A DNA stretch of 64,000 bases from Odontesthes bonariensis. Its lineage: Eukaryota; Chordata; Actinopteri; Atheriniformes; Atherinopsidae. Positions 22,901 through 34,300 of this stretch are shown piece after piece. The stretch is taken from NCBI RefSeq assembly GCF_027942865.1, contig NC_134509.1, positions 24,176,697 to 24,240,696 of the forward strand. The letters run 5' to 3'. The position numbers and the translations under genes were made by a program. Within the stretch, counting starts at the first letter, position 1, and every line of letters begins with the position of its first letter. A model generated the notes under the pieces. It was not told the DNA's origin, did no database searches, and saw only the letters and a list, made by a program, of their open reading frames with translations.

Positions 22901-25900
22901 GTGGACAAGGTTACTCTTTTTATATTTAACTGGAGTTAATCGCTTAGGAAGAACTTCCACAAGCAGCAGACACAAGTTTTCATCACAGCAACAATACAAC
23001 CAATTTTAAACTAATTTGGTCAACAGTTTAGCAAACAGTTGCTTGTTTACACATTTAGTAGTTGTTCATCCACATCTACTTATGTTGTTGAATGCAGCCT
23101 TAAATTAAAGAGGTAAAACAAGTCTAATATGTTGCATCCTCATCGGGCATTTCAGCATCACATCAGAAAGTCTAATAGCCATGTTGGTTTGATTTCACAG
23201 TACAGGCTCCAAAACTGTAACTAGGTCCTAAATCAAGCTTAAATCTGCCTTTTCAAATTGTGCCACACTTACATTTTGCATTGCATTAATCTGTCACACT
23301 TTATCGCCTCACAGCAAGAGAGTTTCAAGTTTGATTCCCGGCTGCGGCCTTTCTGTGTGGAGTTTGCATGTTCTCCCTTGTATGCGTTGGTTCTCTCCAT
23401 ACAAAACCATGCATGTTAGGTTGATTGGTGACTCTAAATTGTCCCTAGGAGTTAGCGTGGATGGTTGTGTGTCTCGTTCGTCTCTGTGGCCCCTGTGATG
23501 GACTGGCAACCTGTCCAGTGTGTACCCTGCCTCTCCCAATAAAGAGCTGGGATAGGCTCCAGGAACCTAAATTGGATTAAGCAGGTATAGAAAATGGATG
23601 GATGAACCTATCATGAATGCAATATTGCTCCATAACATGCTCAGAATGATTTATGAAGGAGGGGGTGAATATGGGTTTTACGCCATAGACTGTCGCACTA
23701 AAGAACCAAGTCCAAGCTCTGTGCAACCCAATATTGTCAAGTGACTTCTTACTTTGCTATCACTCATGATTGGTTTGGCTTAGGCTCAAAAATGCATGGT
23801 TATGGATTAAGAACATGTGGATCCATCTCACGATTTCTGCTCCACTGATTGTGAGACAACAATGAACACATTGACAAATGCACACATTAGACTTTTTCTT
23901 GGGAAACTGGACTTCATCTGGTCATTCAAAAGGCGACTGCTCATTTCTTGTGTCATGTTTTTTGCCTCGCTAAACTCTTTAAATAAGTGTGCTTACATCC
24001 TCACCAAAATGCATCTATGATATGGTTAATGTGAACACAGAGTTTACTGTGACAGATTTCATCCAACAAATTTCAGGTATCAATACTTTTTCCTTTTTAA
24101 AACTCCAAATACATTTAAGGACAACAATGATAAAAAGAAATGCACTGAACAGAGGAAAAGTTTTACAATTATGAACATATATTTTGTTTTATAATTTCCT
24201 AGTATAAAACTACCAGTCAGCCAAGAAGCTGAGACACCAGGAAGTCTCCCCACTAAAATGCAGCTCAACAAATAAAACACTTGTAACATGCTGAGCTCAA
24301 GTGGTGCAGAGGCTCTCTTCTTTCTCACTCAAATAAATTGCTTTTTAAGAGACCAAACACGCTTGAAAGTGATGATAGTTACATCTTTGATAAAATGATG
24401 GTTTGATAGTACCCTGTCTAAAACTTCTAAGACACAGAGGCTACGTAAGGTGTCATCAAGATGAGTTATATTGGGTTGTACTTGGCCACAGACTCTTTAA
24501 GAAGAAAAAAAACAAGCTTCTTGGAGCCATTCAGAGGAACGAATTGCTGTAAATTTACAGCAAATTCATACACGCACACACACACACATATAAATACATA
24601 TATATTTATGTCTAGTTATCTATATAATCTATCAACATTTTCTGACTAACACACCCTCACACAATCATTGAAGCCACTGACAGCAAAAATATATATGCAT
24701 GCCCACAACTAAATATCTTGACATTGCTTTGCTCTTGCGCGCATCAATGTGTGAATTTGCCATTTACAACTCATCGCATCTGAGATACACACAAGGATTA
24801 TGGGAGCAAACAGTGAGGGGATGCGGTGGAGAAGGATGTAGTGACAGAGACCAGGGTTTTACTCCCATCTAATACCACTGTTTTTTCCTCATAGTTTTGG
24901 CATGGTGACAGCGTTTCCAGTCCCTTGTGAATCCCGTAATAGACCATTGCTTTCTCAGTTCAGTTCTTACTAATTGGTAAGCTTTAGGCACCACAACATA
25001 TTTGGTATTTGGGACATAGAAGGTCAAGTTTATGCACAAAAATTACTTGTTTGGAATAGAATCTCGATTTGGCTTAAAATATGCCATTTTACAGTGTTAT
25101 CCCTGCACAATAGAAAGTAATACCAGAGAGTGCAGTGTGCGTGTCACAATCTAATATAAAAGGCTCCTGGAAAAGGATGAGTTGAGAATGGGCTGAGAGC
25201 CAGATCAATGTAGGTTTGACCCCCCCCCCCCCCTGCAAAAAATAATAAATAAATAAAATAAATATTTTAGTATTGGATTTTCTTTACTTAGCACTGTTCA
25301 GCCTGGTATTTATGTTATGCCAAGCTGAGTTGATTTCTGCTTGCATGGAAACTTCTGCAAATTTACACAAATATAATTTTTTATATAATTCATATATTTT
25401 ACAGAAACATCGTAATATTGTTTTTCTTGTGAGGAGTTGTTAAATTTGTACTGCCAATTCACACATTAAATAACTGTCTCACTAAGTGTCCACATGTAGG
25501 ATGTATTGCCATCTAGTGACATAAATTGCAAATTGCAGCCAAAGGAAAACTCCACTCCCACTGCTCAATTAATTGGCCATGAAAAATTGGAAAGGCCAGC
25601 CCTAGAGCCAGTGTTTGGTTTCACCCTACTGGGTTTCTGCAATAGTGGTGCAAAATGGCATAAAGATGAGGGGGCATCATCTTTGGACAGAAACTTCCTG
25701 TTGTTTTCATAGAATTTATGATAACCTAAATGCCTCACATAGGAGTTTAAAAGGGTGTTTGAAATGTGTATTTGAGAGCAGCCTGTGTTCATCTGACAGT
25801 ATTTGGTGGGGAGTAAAGAATGGTAAGCAAGACGGAAACATATACCTGCACATCTGAGAAGATGACCACTGGCAGGACCACAATGAAGGATACGGCCCAC

Positions 25901-26421
25901 ACCGCTGCGCTCACCACCTTAGCTACGCGAGGGTGCCTCCACTTGGTGCTGCGGATAGGATGGACCACAGCCAGGTAACGATCCATGGACATGACCGTGA
26001 GGCAGAAGATAGACGTGAACTGGTTCATGGAGTCAGCAGTCATGACAACACGACAGAGGAAGGAACCAAACGGCCAGTAGGAGAGTACATTCTGAGTGGT
26101 GAGGAAAGGGAGCCCGATGATGTAGAGCTCATCGGCCACAGCCAGGTTCAAGATGTAGATGTTGGTGACGGTCTTCATTTTGGCATAACGCAGCACTACA
26201 TAGATGGCCAGAGTGTTGCCGATCAGACCCACCAGGAAGACTGTGAGGGAGATGACTGCTGTCATCAGAGTGCTGCTGCCCTGAAATGGGACGCTCTGAG
26301 TGGACATGTTGGAGGAAATGTTGAGGAGGCGAGGGTAGGAGAAGAGAAAGGGCGAGGCAAGGGCTCCAGAAGAGTTCAGGTCTGATGGGAGGGGAAACCA
26401 GTTCTGGTCCAGGGGCTCCAT
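17118..26421 (-). CDS. sstr5: Somatostatin receptor type 5 gene (four coding exons)
   Basis: Class A GPCR for somatostatin and cortistatin that couples to Gi/o at the plasma membrane. Coding exons are 26421-25846, 22431-22291, 22134-21862 and 17285-17118, giving about 385 residues; mammalian SSTR5 has about 364. All introns (3414, 156 and 4576 bp) are phase 0 with GT-AG ends. Family marks are the MEPL start, N-glycosylation sites N16, N34 and N38, ligand-binding Asp130 in TM3, DRY at 147-149, the somatostatin-receptor signature YANSCANP and a KVLC palmitoylation motif. It resembles SSTR5 more than other subtypes in WPFG, MNQFTS and HPRVAK, and linkage to pkd1 supports this. The coding introns are unlike the intronless mammalian coding sequence. 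The last exon is the least certain. Confidence 0.9.
17905..18188. mobile_element. MITE copy with exon-like core and TTAA end
   Basis: The right end reads GGCGAACTATCCCTTTAA, the inverse of the TTAAAGGG-type terminus. The body matches the copy near 41 kb. It includes a CCAG-bounded segment (CCAACTAGC ... GCAGCGGG) followed by GGTAAG, which resembles an exon between splice sites. The left boundary is not clear. It lies in sstr5 intron 3. Confidence 0.6.
19553..19825 (+). pseudogene. CGGBP1-like BED/zinc-finger fragment of a transposon
   Basis: The residues [20 protein letters not shown] and the following basic helix resemble the zinc-finger region of CGGBP1, a protein thought to derive from the DNA-binding domain of an hAT transposase. 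The frame is open back to 19526 but has no ATG; the first usable codon is GTG. It ends at TAA (19823-19825). A GTGAGT donor-like site follows at 19861, so the fragment may once have been a first exon joined to a catalytic exon now lost. It is unlikely to be a host gene. Confidence 0.6.
19926..19957. repeat. (TG)n(CG)n microsatellite
   Basis: Alternating TG passes into CGCGCGCG. This alternating purine-pyrimidine tract can adopt Z-DNA. It lies inside the CGGBP1-type transposon. Confidence 0.85.
20620..20735. repeat. Diverged hAT-type MITE fragment
   Basis: TCCTTGCTCCAACACACCTG followed by ATTCGAAT resembles the unit at 51840-51948, which carries the clearer CAGTGTTTCCCAACCCTGG end. No boundaries were assigned. 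Confidence 0.35.
20985..21595 (-). pseudogene. Tc1-like transposon remnant with transposase fragments
   Basis: On the minus strand 21564-21349 reads [20 protein letters not shown], the Tc1/mariner DDE-region block before the second catalytic Asp. In a shifted frame near 21400-21360 it reads EWSIQSPDL, the block expected further downstream. The part between them is deleted. It is not functional. It lies in sstr5 intron 3. Confidence 0.75.
21862..22134 (-). CDS. sstr5: sstr5 coding exon 3
   Basis: 91 codons starting GTG (Val) after acceptor TTGTAG and ending FRK before donor GTTAGA, phase 0. It contains the basic loop [13 protein letters not shown]6 (with CWLPFF), TM7 with [13 protein letters not shown] and the start of helix 8 (SDNFKQSF). 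The first codon is not a start codon. The open frame past the donor (to 21802) is intronic. Confidence 0.93.
22291..22431 (-). CDS. sstr5: sstr5 coding exon 2
   Basis: 47 codons between acceptor CCTTTAG and donor GTAAGAGT, both phase 0. It encodes the rest of extracellular loop 2, with the second disulfide Cys in [11 protein letters not shown], and TM5 ([20 protein letters not shown]). It ends at IVK, where intracellular loop 3 starts. Confidence 0.92.
23300..23606 (+). mobile_element. SINE-like retroposon with (ATGG)n tail
   Basis: The sequence runs CGCCTCACAGCAAGAGAG, a B-box-like GTTTGATTCC (23329-23338), GGAGTTTGCATGTTCTCCC, GGATTAAGCAGG and AAAATGGATGGATG. It is the same family as 47094-47410, where target duplications prove retroposition. 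The GGAT tail matches that of Rex3, suggesting that this LINE provides mobility. It lies in sstr5 intron 1. Confidence 0.7.
25846..26421 (-). CDS. sstr5: sstr5 coding exon 1
   Basis: 192 codons from ATG 26421-26419 (context CACACAATGG, good at -3 and +4) to GATGTGCAG, followed by donor GTATAT. It encodes the glycosylated N-terminus, TM1-TM4 and the start of extracellular loop 2. TM1 is at about residues 52-78. The LNLAVAD motif (TM2) is at 91-97, the disulfide Cys at 123, Asp130 in TM3 and DRY at 147-149. The open frame beyond the donor is intronic. Confidence 0.93.
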
Positions 26422-27420
26422 TGTGTGCAGTCCACGTGGGGATTCCTCTAATTTTGAATGTTATTTCGGAACAAAAACAGAATCAGCAGTCACCACACTT
26501 CGAGGAAACAGCTGGTGCCAAATAAATAGTAGTTCTGCTTATATGAGTGACTGCCTGGTTTTACTCAGATTTTCACTGCGCTCGGACCTTAGCTGAGAAC
26601 CCGGTGAATTTGGAAAAACTAGCACTTGAATCTTCCTGCGCACCGTGCGCCACGAGACAGCTCCAGAAAGGGAAACGTGATATGAATGAATCCTATATTT
26701 CAACACAACTAGTTTCGCGTGAAGTCTTTAGTCCTTAATTAAATTATTCAAGCTACTGAGCCAGAGATGGTATATATTTCTTGTCAGCTCTCCGGCGTCC
26801 TTGCCTGTTTGACTGCGCTGAACATTAACGTCTATCTTTATCCGGCACTGCTAACACAACATAACGCATGCAATGTCTCGTGCGTTAAGCAGGAGTAACA
26901 CTAGGAATTGTGCCACCGCTTTTACGCACGTCAGATCTTCTTGACTTCACGCTCTGTAATAACGGATGAATTACACTATGAAGACTGTGTCTGTGCTAAA
27001 TGTTTCTTATATCTGTACTTATGACACGACATAGCTTTAAAACTAACGAAGAGCGACATTTAATCTACACTGCGCGTACATAACAAAAATGATTCAGAGA
27101 TCAGGACTAGATTAAGCTTACTTTGACGTCAGGAGGAAAAGTCCAAATCTGTCTGTAATCGAATGGAGACGAATTGTTCCCACCAAAAGCTGTTTTAAAT
27201 ATAGATAGTCCAGTATCGATGGAAAGTGTGTTGGAAATGGTTCGCTGTCCGCGGTGCTGAGCTGCATCTCCGCCGCCTCTCCTTCAACTTTTTGCCCACA
27301 CAGCTTTTCTGCTCCCTGATATGATTTGTTGAGAGAGAGGAAGAGAGAAACCGAGAGAGGCCAAATTCTCCCGTTTCCACTGTTTTATTGTTCAACCTTG
27401 CGTTATCTGTGAGACATAAA
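26422..27420 (-). promoter_or_regulatory. Probable sstr5 upstream / 5' UTR region with CRE-like site
   Basis: The kilobase above the sstr5 start is less AT-rich than its surroundings. It contains a palindromic TGACGTCA (27124-27131), the consensus cAMP response element. Read on the minus strand, CGTCAAA/GTAAGC just there is also a donor-like sequence, and ATTCAAAATTAG shortly above the ATG is acceptor-like. A 5' UTR exon around 27.1-27.4 kb with an intron before the ATG is therefore possible. Neither promoter nor exon is proven. Confidence 0.35.
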
Positions 27421-27794
27421 CTGTCGCACTTTTAAAAATATCCTCGAGCTGTTGGTTGCAATTTACGGAATTTCTTATGAAGAACTGCTGAATAGTAGAA
27501 ATACAAATTTCAGCTAAATATACTGTGAATGTTAACGAACCATCATTATTCCAATAATATGAATTATTTACATATCGATAAGCAAGGTTGGATTACTTTG
27601 TAGTGTTGTCAGTCATGGTAGTTTCTGTAATCAGCTGTGTAATCCACTTGGTTACATTGTTTCACGCGTATTCTCTCTTATTTTAAACAGCTAAACATTT
27701 TCAGGGACAACTAAATGTATTTAGGATATTCAACGTTTCCATCTGATTGTGTAAACTGAGTTATGCTATTTCAAATGACATCACAAAAGCTTTC

Positions 27795-27950
27795 TTTGCG
27801 GAGTTTGCATGTTCTCCCCGTGCATGCGTGGGTTCTTACTGGGTACTCCGGTTTCCTCCCACCTTCCGAAGACATGTGTGCAGGGTTAATTGGTGAGTCT
27901 TATTTCAAAGTAGGAGGGAGTGGCCCTGTGATGGACTGGCGACACGAGCG
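27795..27950 (+). mobile_element. Truncated SINE-like retroposon
   Basis: GCGGAGTTTGCATGTTCTCC through GTTAATTGGTGAGTC to GTGATGGACTGGCGAC matches the middle of the family at 23300 and 47094. Head and GGAT tail are missing. Confidence 0.65.
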
Positions 27951-30445
27951 GAGTGTGACAACCCTTTCAGTGTAATTGATGTATTTTGCAACACCTGGGA
28001 TGCTTTAAGTATGAGATTATGTCGCTGCTGTTTTAAATTAGGACTTTGTGTTTGGAAGACTTTGTTCCTTCTGAAAAAATATTCATTATTTTTTTATATC
28101 ATTATCAAAACTAGCAACGTGGCCATCAGAGAGGAAAAGCTAAGACAACAAAACTTATGGAAGCATGCTTGTATGAACACGAGCACATTTGTTTCCCCCT
28201 TAGCGGACTTTGTACAAGCTGGTTATGTTACCTTATTTTTGTAATCTGATCACAATTTTGTGATAACATTGAAATGAATTGAATAATGCTTCATCACTTT
28301 ATCTAAAAGAAAAATTATTTCTGCAGCATAAAAAAGATAAATAATACTTGTGGGTCATTATAAACGATCATTGTGTAGAATGAGTGCTGTTGGCAGGGAT
28401 GAATTTGTTGACCAATCACCATGTTTGGGTTGAACGGCTGATACAACCACTCCCTAACACAGGGAGTGTTTAGGTTCCAGAGTAGCTCCCAGCACACAGC
28501 CAGGCTTATATTTCAGTTTGTTCAGATTCACTTTCTTTGAGCTTTGAGTCACGGGCTCTGATGCTGCTCCCCCAACAGATGACCTCAAAGCAGACTGTCC
28601 TCTCTACCACAGACTTATAGAAGATAAGCAACATTCTGGTGCAAACAGTGAAGGATAAGCTTCTAAATCAACCTGAAAATATTGCACTCTGAAAGGGAAA
28701 ATTATGTCTAACTCTACATACATTTTGCAGATAGCATAAAAAGTGAGTTTGGAAGCAAAGTCTTTGCTGGAAATGTTTTGTCTTGTGTTATAAGAATACT
28801 GGAGCAACTGCTCCATCAGTGCTCAGCAGGTATTATTTCTTGCACACAAACCCACACAATGGCTGTTTTCATCAAACAGTTATTTGAGGTACTTATGAGT
28901 TTTCAAGGACTAAAAGATGGATAACTGAATGTCTTGAAGACCTTATTGTGATGGTTTTTTTGGCCCACAGACTATAGGATAAAATACGTAAACACCTGTC
29001 CTGACAGCCTGTTTAAAACTTACCGCTTACTGGTGTAAATTAGATAGTACTCGATAGTCCTGACTGAGATGATTATAGCTATTCAGCATCTCTTCTTCAC
29101 AGTCAGACACAGATTATTCTGATAAGAAACAGTGTATTTTCAGTATCAGGTTTGTGACTGCATAGGAACGCCTATCAAAGCTGTGATCCAGATGGAAGCA
29201 TGACAAAGTATTGAGTGCAATCTGAACACACACACATACACAAAGTGGGCAATACATCTGAAGGTAGATCAGGAGGCTGACAACAGTATCCCACCTACTG
29301 CCTCTGGAGCCGAGCTTGATAGAAAAAATTATTATAAAACTGAGATTCCAATGATGCAGAACTCATCTGATCCTCACATCTCATAAGCTTCACACTCTGA
29401 AGGAATTCAAACACACACAGAAGCTCTACACGGATAAAAAGATGTGCTGATACACAACAGAGGCATTATTACTCCACTGTTAGGTGATCTGACAGATTTT
29501 CTTTACATCACTAAACACATGGGATTAAGTGCACATGAACTAACATCTTTGCAGAATTAACTTTTTTCTCAAAATGTATTTTGAAAATAAATGAGATTTG
29601 AAACTTTCTTCAGCAGTATGACTCAGAAAAAGAGCTCGAATGCTTCAGTATTGAAGTCCAGTATCTAAGTTTAAGAGGCTCGTCCAAAATGTATCTTCCT
29701 GTAATTCTTAAGTGACAAGAAGATTTAATTATCTCTAAGAAACAAAAGGTTACAGATGAAACACAGTTTTGAGCATGACACAAACACACACAGATTTTTA
29801 ATCACAAATATTTGATACATCTCCACTAAGGTCAGTGAGGAACAGGCACCGTAATGAGCTAATTGAATTGGCTAAAATTTCTTTGACCTTTGTGATTGCT
29901 CCTCTATAGTTGCATTAATCACTTCTGCTGAAGGTGAAAGTACATGCATGTCATTAGAGAAGAAACAAAGCATTGCAACTCAGAATGGCAGAAAAATATC
30001 TGGAAAAATAAAATATTCTGCAGCTGAAGAACACATCATATTGCATCAATTCATCTACTGTTGCATATGTGCCAATTCTGCATGACTTTATACTAGTTGG
30101 CACCCATGTGTGAATGTAATTTGTGCACCATTCACTAGAGAAACTGAAGCAAAAGATGACAACCCAGGAGTTTCATTAGCTCTAAAAAACTCATTTGCAG
30201 GATTTATATTATGATATCATAGAAAAGTCACAACATAACTGTTGTGTTATATTTTTAATTTTATTTTTAAACTGAGAGAGAGGATAATCGCAATTAGGTT
30301 TATTTCATATCAATTCATGTATTATCATAAACACTTGGATATATAGTATTAACAGAGAGAAAGATCTACTGTCTTGTTGAAAAAAGCCTGAAAGGCTGCG
30401 GACAATATTTTTTCAAAAGCACAAATATCTAAATACAATATTTAG
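27951..30445. other. No gene recognised
   Basis: Uniform AT-rich sequence with only short frames lacking family similarity. It includes a short CA-rich tract near 29225. Confidence 0.5.
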
Positions 30446-30459
30446 TCTATAGAAATGCA

Positions 30460-30810
30460 CACTGACCAGCCACGACATGCCAAAACTGCTCTGACACATC
30501 AGGCCACTTGGCCTTTGACATCGACTCCCTGGCCCCTGTGAGAGATGGTGGGTTATTTTTTAAAATATTCCCCACACAATCTGTCTTGGTCAGGACTGCA
30601 GACAGGCTCGTACCCTTGCCCTCTTCTTCCCCAGACATGCCTTCGCAATGTGTGCAGAATGTGGTTTTACATTTTCTTGTTGAAAAATGCATGGATGTCC
30701 CAGGAAAAGATGTGGCCTTAAATGCGGCATAAGCTGCTGCAGAATCTCAATGAACTTTTCTGCATTAATGCTGCCATCACAGAAATGAGCGTTGTGAAGA
30801 GCACACAATC
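30460..30810 (-). pseudogene. Tc1-like transposase fragment
   Basis: The minus-strand frame from 30808 reads GSINAEKFIEILQQLMPHLR followed by CIFQQENVKPHSAH. This is the second DDE block of Tc1-like transposases, with Glu where the catalytic Asp is usual (QQDN). After PHSAHIAKACLGKKR the frame breaks; remnants of the NVWRILK block appear in another frame. No terminal repeats were found. Confidence 0.75.
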
Positions 30811-31241
30811 AGATACAGATACAACAAGTTCTCCATCTGAAACAGTATATATATGTCCAGACTCCTAACTGCGTCACGTAATGTTCTGTCCCTACAAATG
30901 GCAGAAGGGAAATAAGACTGATATGAGCTTTTAACATTGAAGCAGATGTCATTGTCATGATTCATGTTTTTTTTTTTAGAGTGTTGATTTTCTTGTCCTT
31001 GAGTTTCAGGCTTTTTGTTTGGTTAATTCTTAGATCTTTGATTTACCCTGTGCTGTGTTCCTGGCATATTGAGTTACTGGTTTGAATTAGGATGTATCCT
31101 CTGTTTCTCTTAGTCTATTCTTTAATTGTCTTTTTGTTTGTAGTCCCTCTTGTGATTCGCTTTTGTTGTTATTCTTGCTTCTGTTTTATATTTGTCTGCA
31201 CCCTTAGTTTAATCTTGCCTCAATTCTACACTTGTGTCCTG

Positions 31242-31360
31242 GGGTCTGTTTCACAAAGCAGGTTCAACAAACTCTGAGTCTATTCCTGAACTCTGAGTTG
31301 ATCTACTCTGAGATAGAAAACTCTGAGTTTTCACTAAACCTGCTTCGTGAAACGGACCTC
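31242..31360. mobile_element. Palindromic MITE, about 119 bp
   Basis: The left GTCTGTTTCACAAAGCAGGTT and the right AACCTGCTTCGTGAAACGGAC are inverted copies, and inner AACTCTGAGT motifs also pair. This is the compact form common in fish genomes. The superfamily is uncertain (possibly Harbinger-like). Confidence 0.65.
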
Positions 31361-34300
31361 AGGTCTCAGTTTACTTTCTAGTTTACTCTGTTTCACATCA
31401 TCACCAGTAGTTTATGGAAGCAAATCGTGATCAAAATTCAAATTCAAATGCATTATCAGAAATGCTTTTTCATTTTAAGAATGTGGCTGCATTATTTGAC
31501 TCATAAATAAAATTACTAATCAATCATCCTATTGCATTTCAATTTTCTTCTTCAAGACTGCACATTCTATGCCATAATCAAAAAGAAAACAAAGCGGACA
31601 TTGCTTTTTCGTTTTCGTGGTCTGCATGCAAAATACTGCCCACAATTCGATAACGAAAAAGCAATCTGAGCGGCGCAGGAGAGTGACGTCACGCCTGCTG
31701 ACCGTGCTACCCATCATGTAGGCTACGGTAGGGGGCGGTGTGCGTATTTGCTGTACAGTTTAGCTGCCCAGGTGGAGTCAAACAATATATCCGATTCTGA
31801 TGCCCGTGACCGGGTTGAACGGGTCACAGAGAGCTTGGCTGCATACTCTGCCGTCACAGATTCAGAGGTTAGTGCAGCAAGGGCTTGCGCGCCGAGGCCG
31901 TGGCCACGACCGGCCATGACCACAGCCCTTTTACAGACAGCCGTTCCACTTCCTATTCGCCCCATTATAAAAAATTTGGCTGCAGTTCAGTTGATTTTCT
32001 CTGGGGGCGCTGGCGAGCGAGTGCAGAATGACCATTTTCCATAGGGCTGGCGCTAATAACTCAAAAAATGTCCCCGCTAGCGGCTGAAACCTGAAAATAA
32101 TACTGTGATTTCTGACAGAGGGATGTGGATTTATATCGAAAGTACAATAACCTGGGAGTTATAGCTTTCTGTTTTCTTACAGGTCTGGCATTTGCGAGTC
32201 AGTATCCGCTAGCATCTAGCTAATGGAATCTGAAGAACGCACGGCTGATTACGACCGGCTGCTTTACGGCACTCGTCCACTGTGCCAGAGTGCTAACCTG
32301 GTGCCGCTAACAACAACCAAAGCTAAACCAGAGGCTACTCAGAGAGTATGTAAAAGGGCTGTGCTGAAATCTGTAACTATTTGAGCTAACCCCTCTCTGC
32401 TAGCTCAGCGCTAGGACTGACCATGCCGTAAAGTGATGCCACATGCGTGACGTCACTCTGGATGCAATACTGACAATAAATGTGTATTTTAAACAAATCT
32501 AGTGAGTCTAAAAAATCAAACCAAGTGCCGTTTGAAAGGATAATTTATCCTGCCTTTAGGAAAATTAAAATTAAAATATATAAAAAATTCTATCAAAAGC
32601 AATGGCTGCATCTAAGGTGGATTTCATTGTACCACCTTAGAGTTCGGCGTGCTCTGCACTGCTTCGTTGGCGCCCCTAGAGTGCAGTACCACCCGGAAAT
32701 AGCCGCCAGTTTTCCCTCTCCTCATAATAGAGACTCTCTGCCATGACTTTCTGGCCGCGGCCATTACTGAGGGAGCAGCCATTAATGAGGCTGAGACAGA
32801 TGTTGCGAACAGGAGTCGGGGGATTACCTTTCACAGGTAGGATTCAACATTATTATTGGTTGTATTTTGTCAATTGAAAATTATTGTACTGTATTTGTGT
32901 CTGCCGGCGAAATCGTAGCCAGCAAACGTTAAACTAGGATATGCTTATAGCTGGTGTTATGCCGAGAAGTGCACCCCCTGCTGGTCGTACTTTAAGGAGA
33001 GTCTGTGATGGAATGATATGATATAACTACATCATAATTTGTTTACCTAATTGAATTAACGGATGCAAATCTCAACAAGTCCAAATTTGTATATAAAATT
33101 AAAATAACCAAATTTCATAGTTTCAGGTTCATTTTTATATCATTTCATCTGGGCTATAATGAGTTGAGATTGTTAATAGAAAATGTATCTAACCGTCTTT
33201 CGTGTTGCCTACAAAAGTATTAGTCACGGCCCTTACTTTTTAATATATGTCCAATAATATAAAAATAGTTAGGAATAGGAATACTCTAAACTCTACAATT
33301 GTCATTTGGATTATCATAATTGGACACGTATTATTAATTTACATGAAGAGATGTGAAAAAAAGATGCACGAATGAAACACCATTGTCAACAGCTTGAATG
33401 ATCGTCAAGCAGTGTGTATACATACGTACTCATTCATTCGTAAAGTCATCGACTTTATGTAGTCATATAACTTGATTAATGTCAGAAATCAAAACTACTT
33501 GCTTAGAAAATTATCATGGTTAGGATTACTGTTACCGTCATGGACGCCATTTTTAGACTTCACAGGCAGTTGCTGTTGCGACCACTGGAGTTTGTATATT
33601 GTTTTAACATAATTGTAGCCGGCGTCTGCCTGCATGACCAAGCGCCCTCAGGAGGACAATTTTATCCGGACGGTCCATTTTGTTCTTGATCCAGATCACT
33701 GATTAGGACACTGATTGGTCTGTCCACACGACACATCTACACAGCGCGATGGTCCATCCCTCATGCCAGGTAAGTTGACACAGCCTCTGGATAAAGTTAA
33801 CAAGTTAACAACTTCTTTTCTTTTCTTTTTTTTACACAAAAAGCACTGTTTCTGAGGGAAGGATCAATGCTAGCTCGGGTTTGGGTTATACAGCAGACAA
33901 GATGCGGTGTCGGTCAGGACACAGGAATGAAGACAGGATATTATTTCCTTGCCAGCAGATAGGATGACTGCGGTGGTTTATTGAGCACTCAGTGTTGTAA
34001 CAGTTCTGAAATAATAATAATAAGTCACATTATATACTATCTCCATAATAATAAATGTGCTTACATAAGCAGATAAATATATTTATAACTATGCTGTACA
34101 TTTGTAACAATAATAATGACATAAATAACCGAACAGAAATACGTATTAGCCATTATAAGAGGTTCACTGGTCCAATAGCGCCATCTACTGGCTAAATCGG
34201 GTACTAAATAAACCTTGGGCACATGGCGCACATGGCAGTCATGACGGTTAGCTGCTGAGTAAATCGCCACACAAACTATGTCAAATTACTCTGCTAGTTC

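Noticed and set aside
25933..26385. 150-codon plus-strand frame
   Set aside because: It is the antisense shadow of sstr5 exon 1.
31748..32044. 98-codon frame in a GC-richer patch
   Set aside because: The residues match no family and the opposite strand is open too; likely due to GC content or an old repeat.
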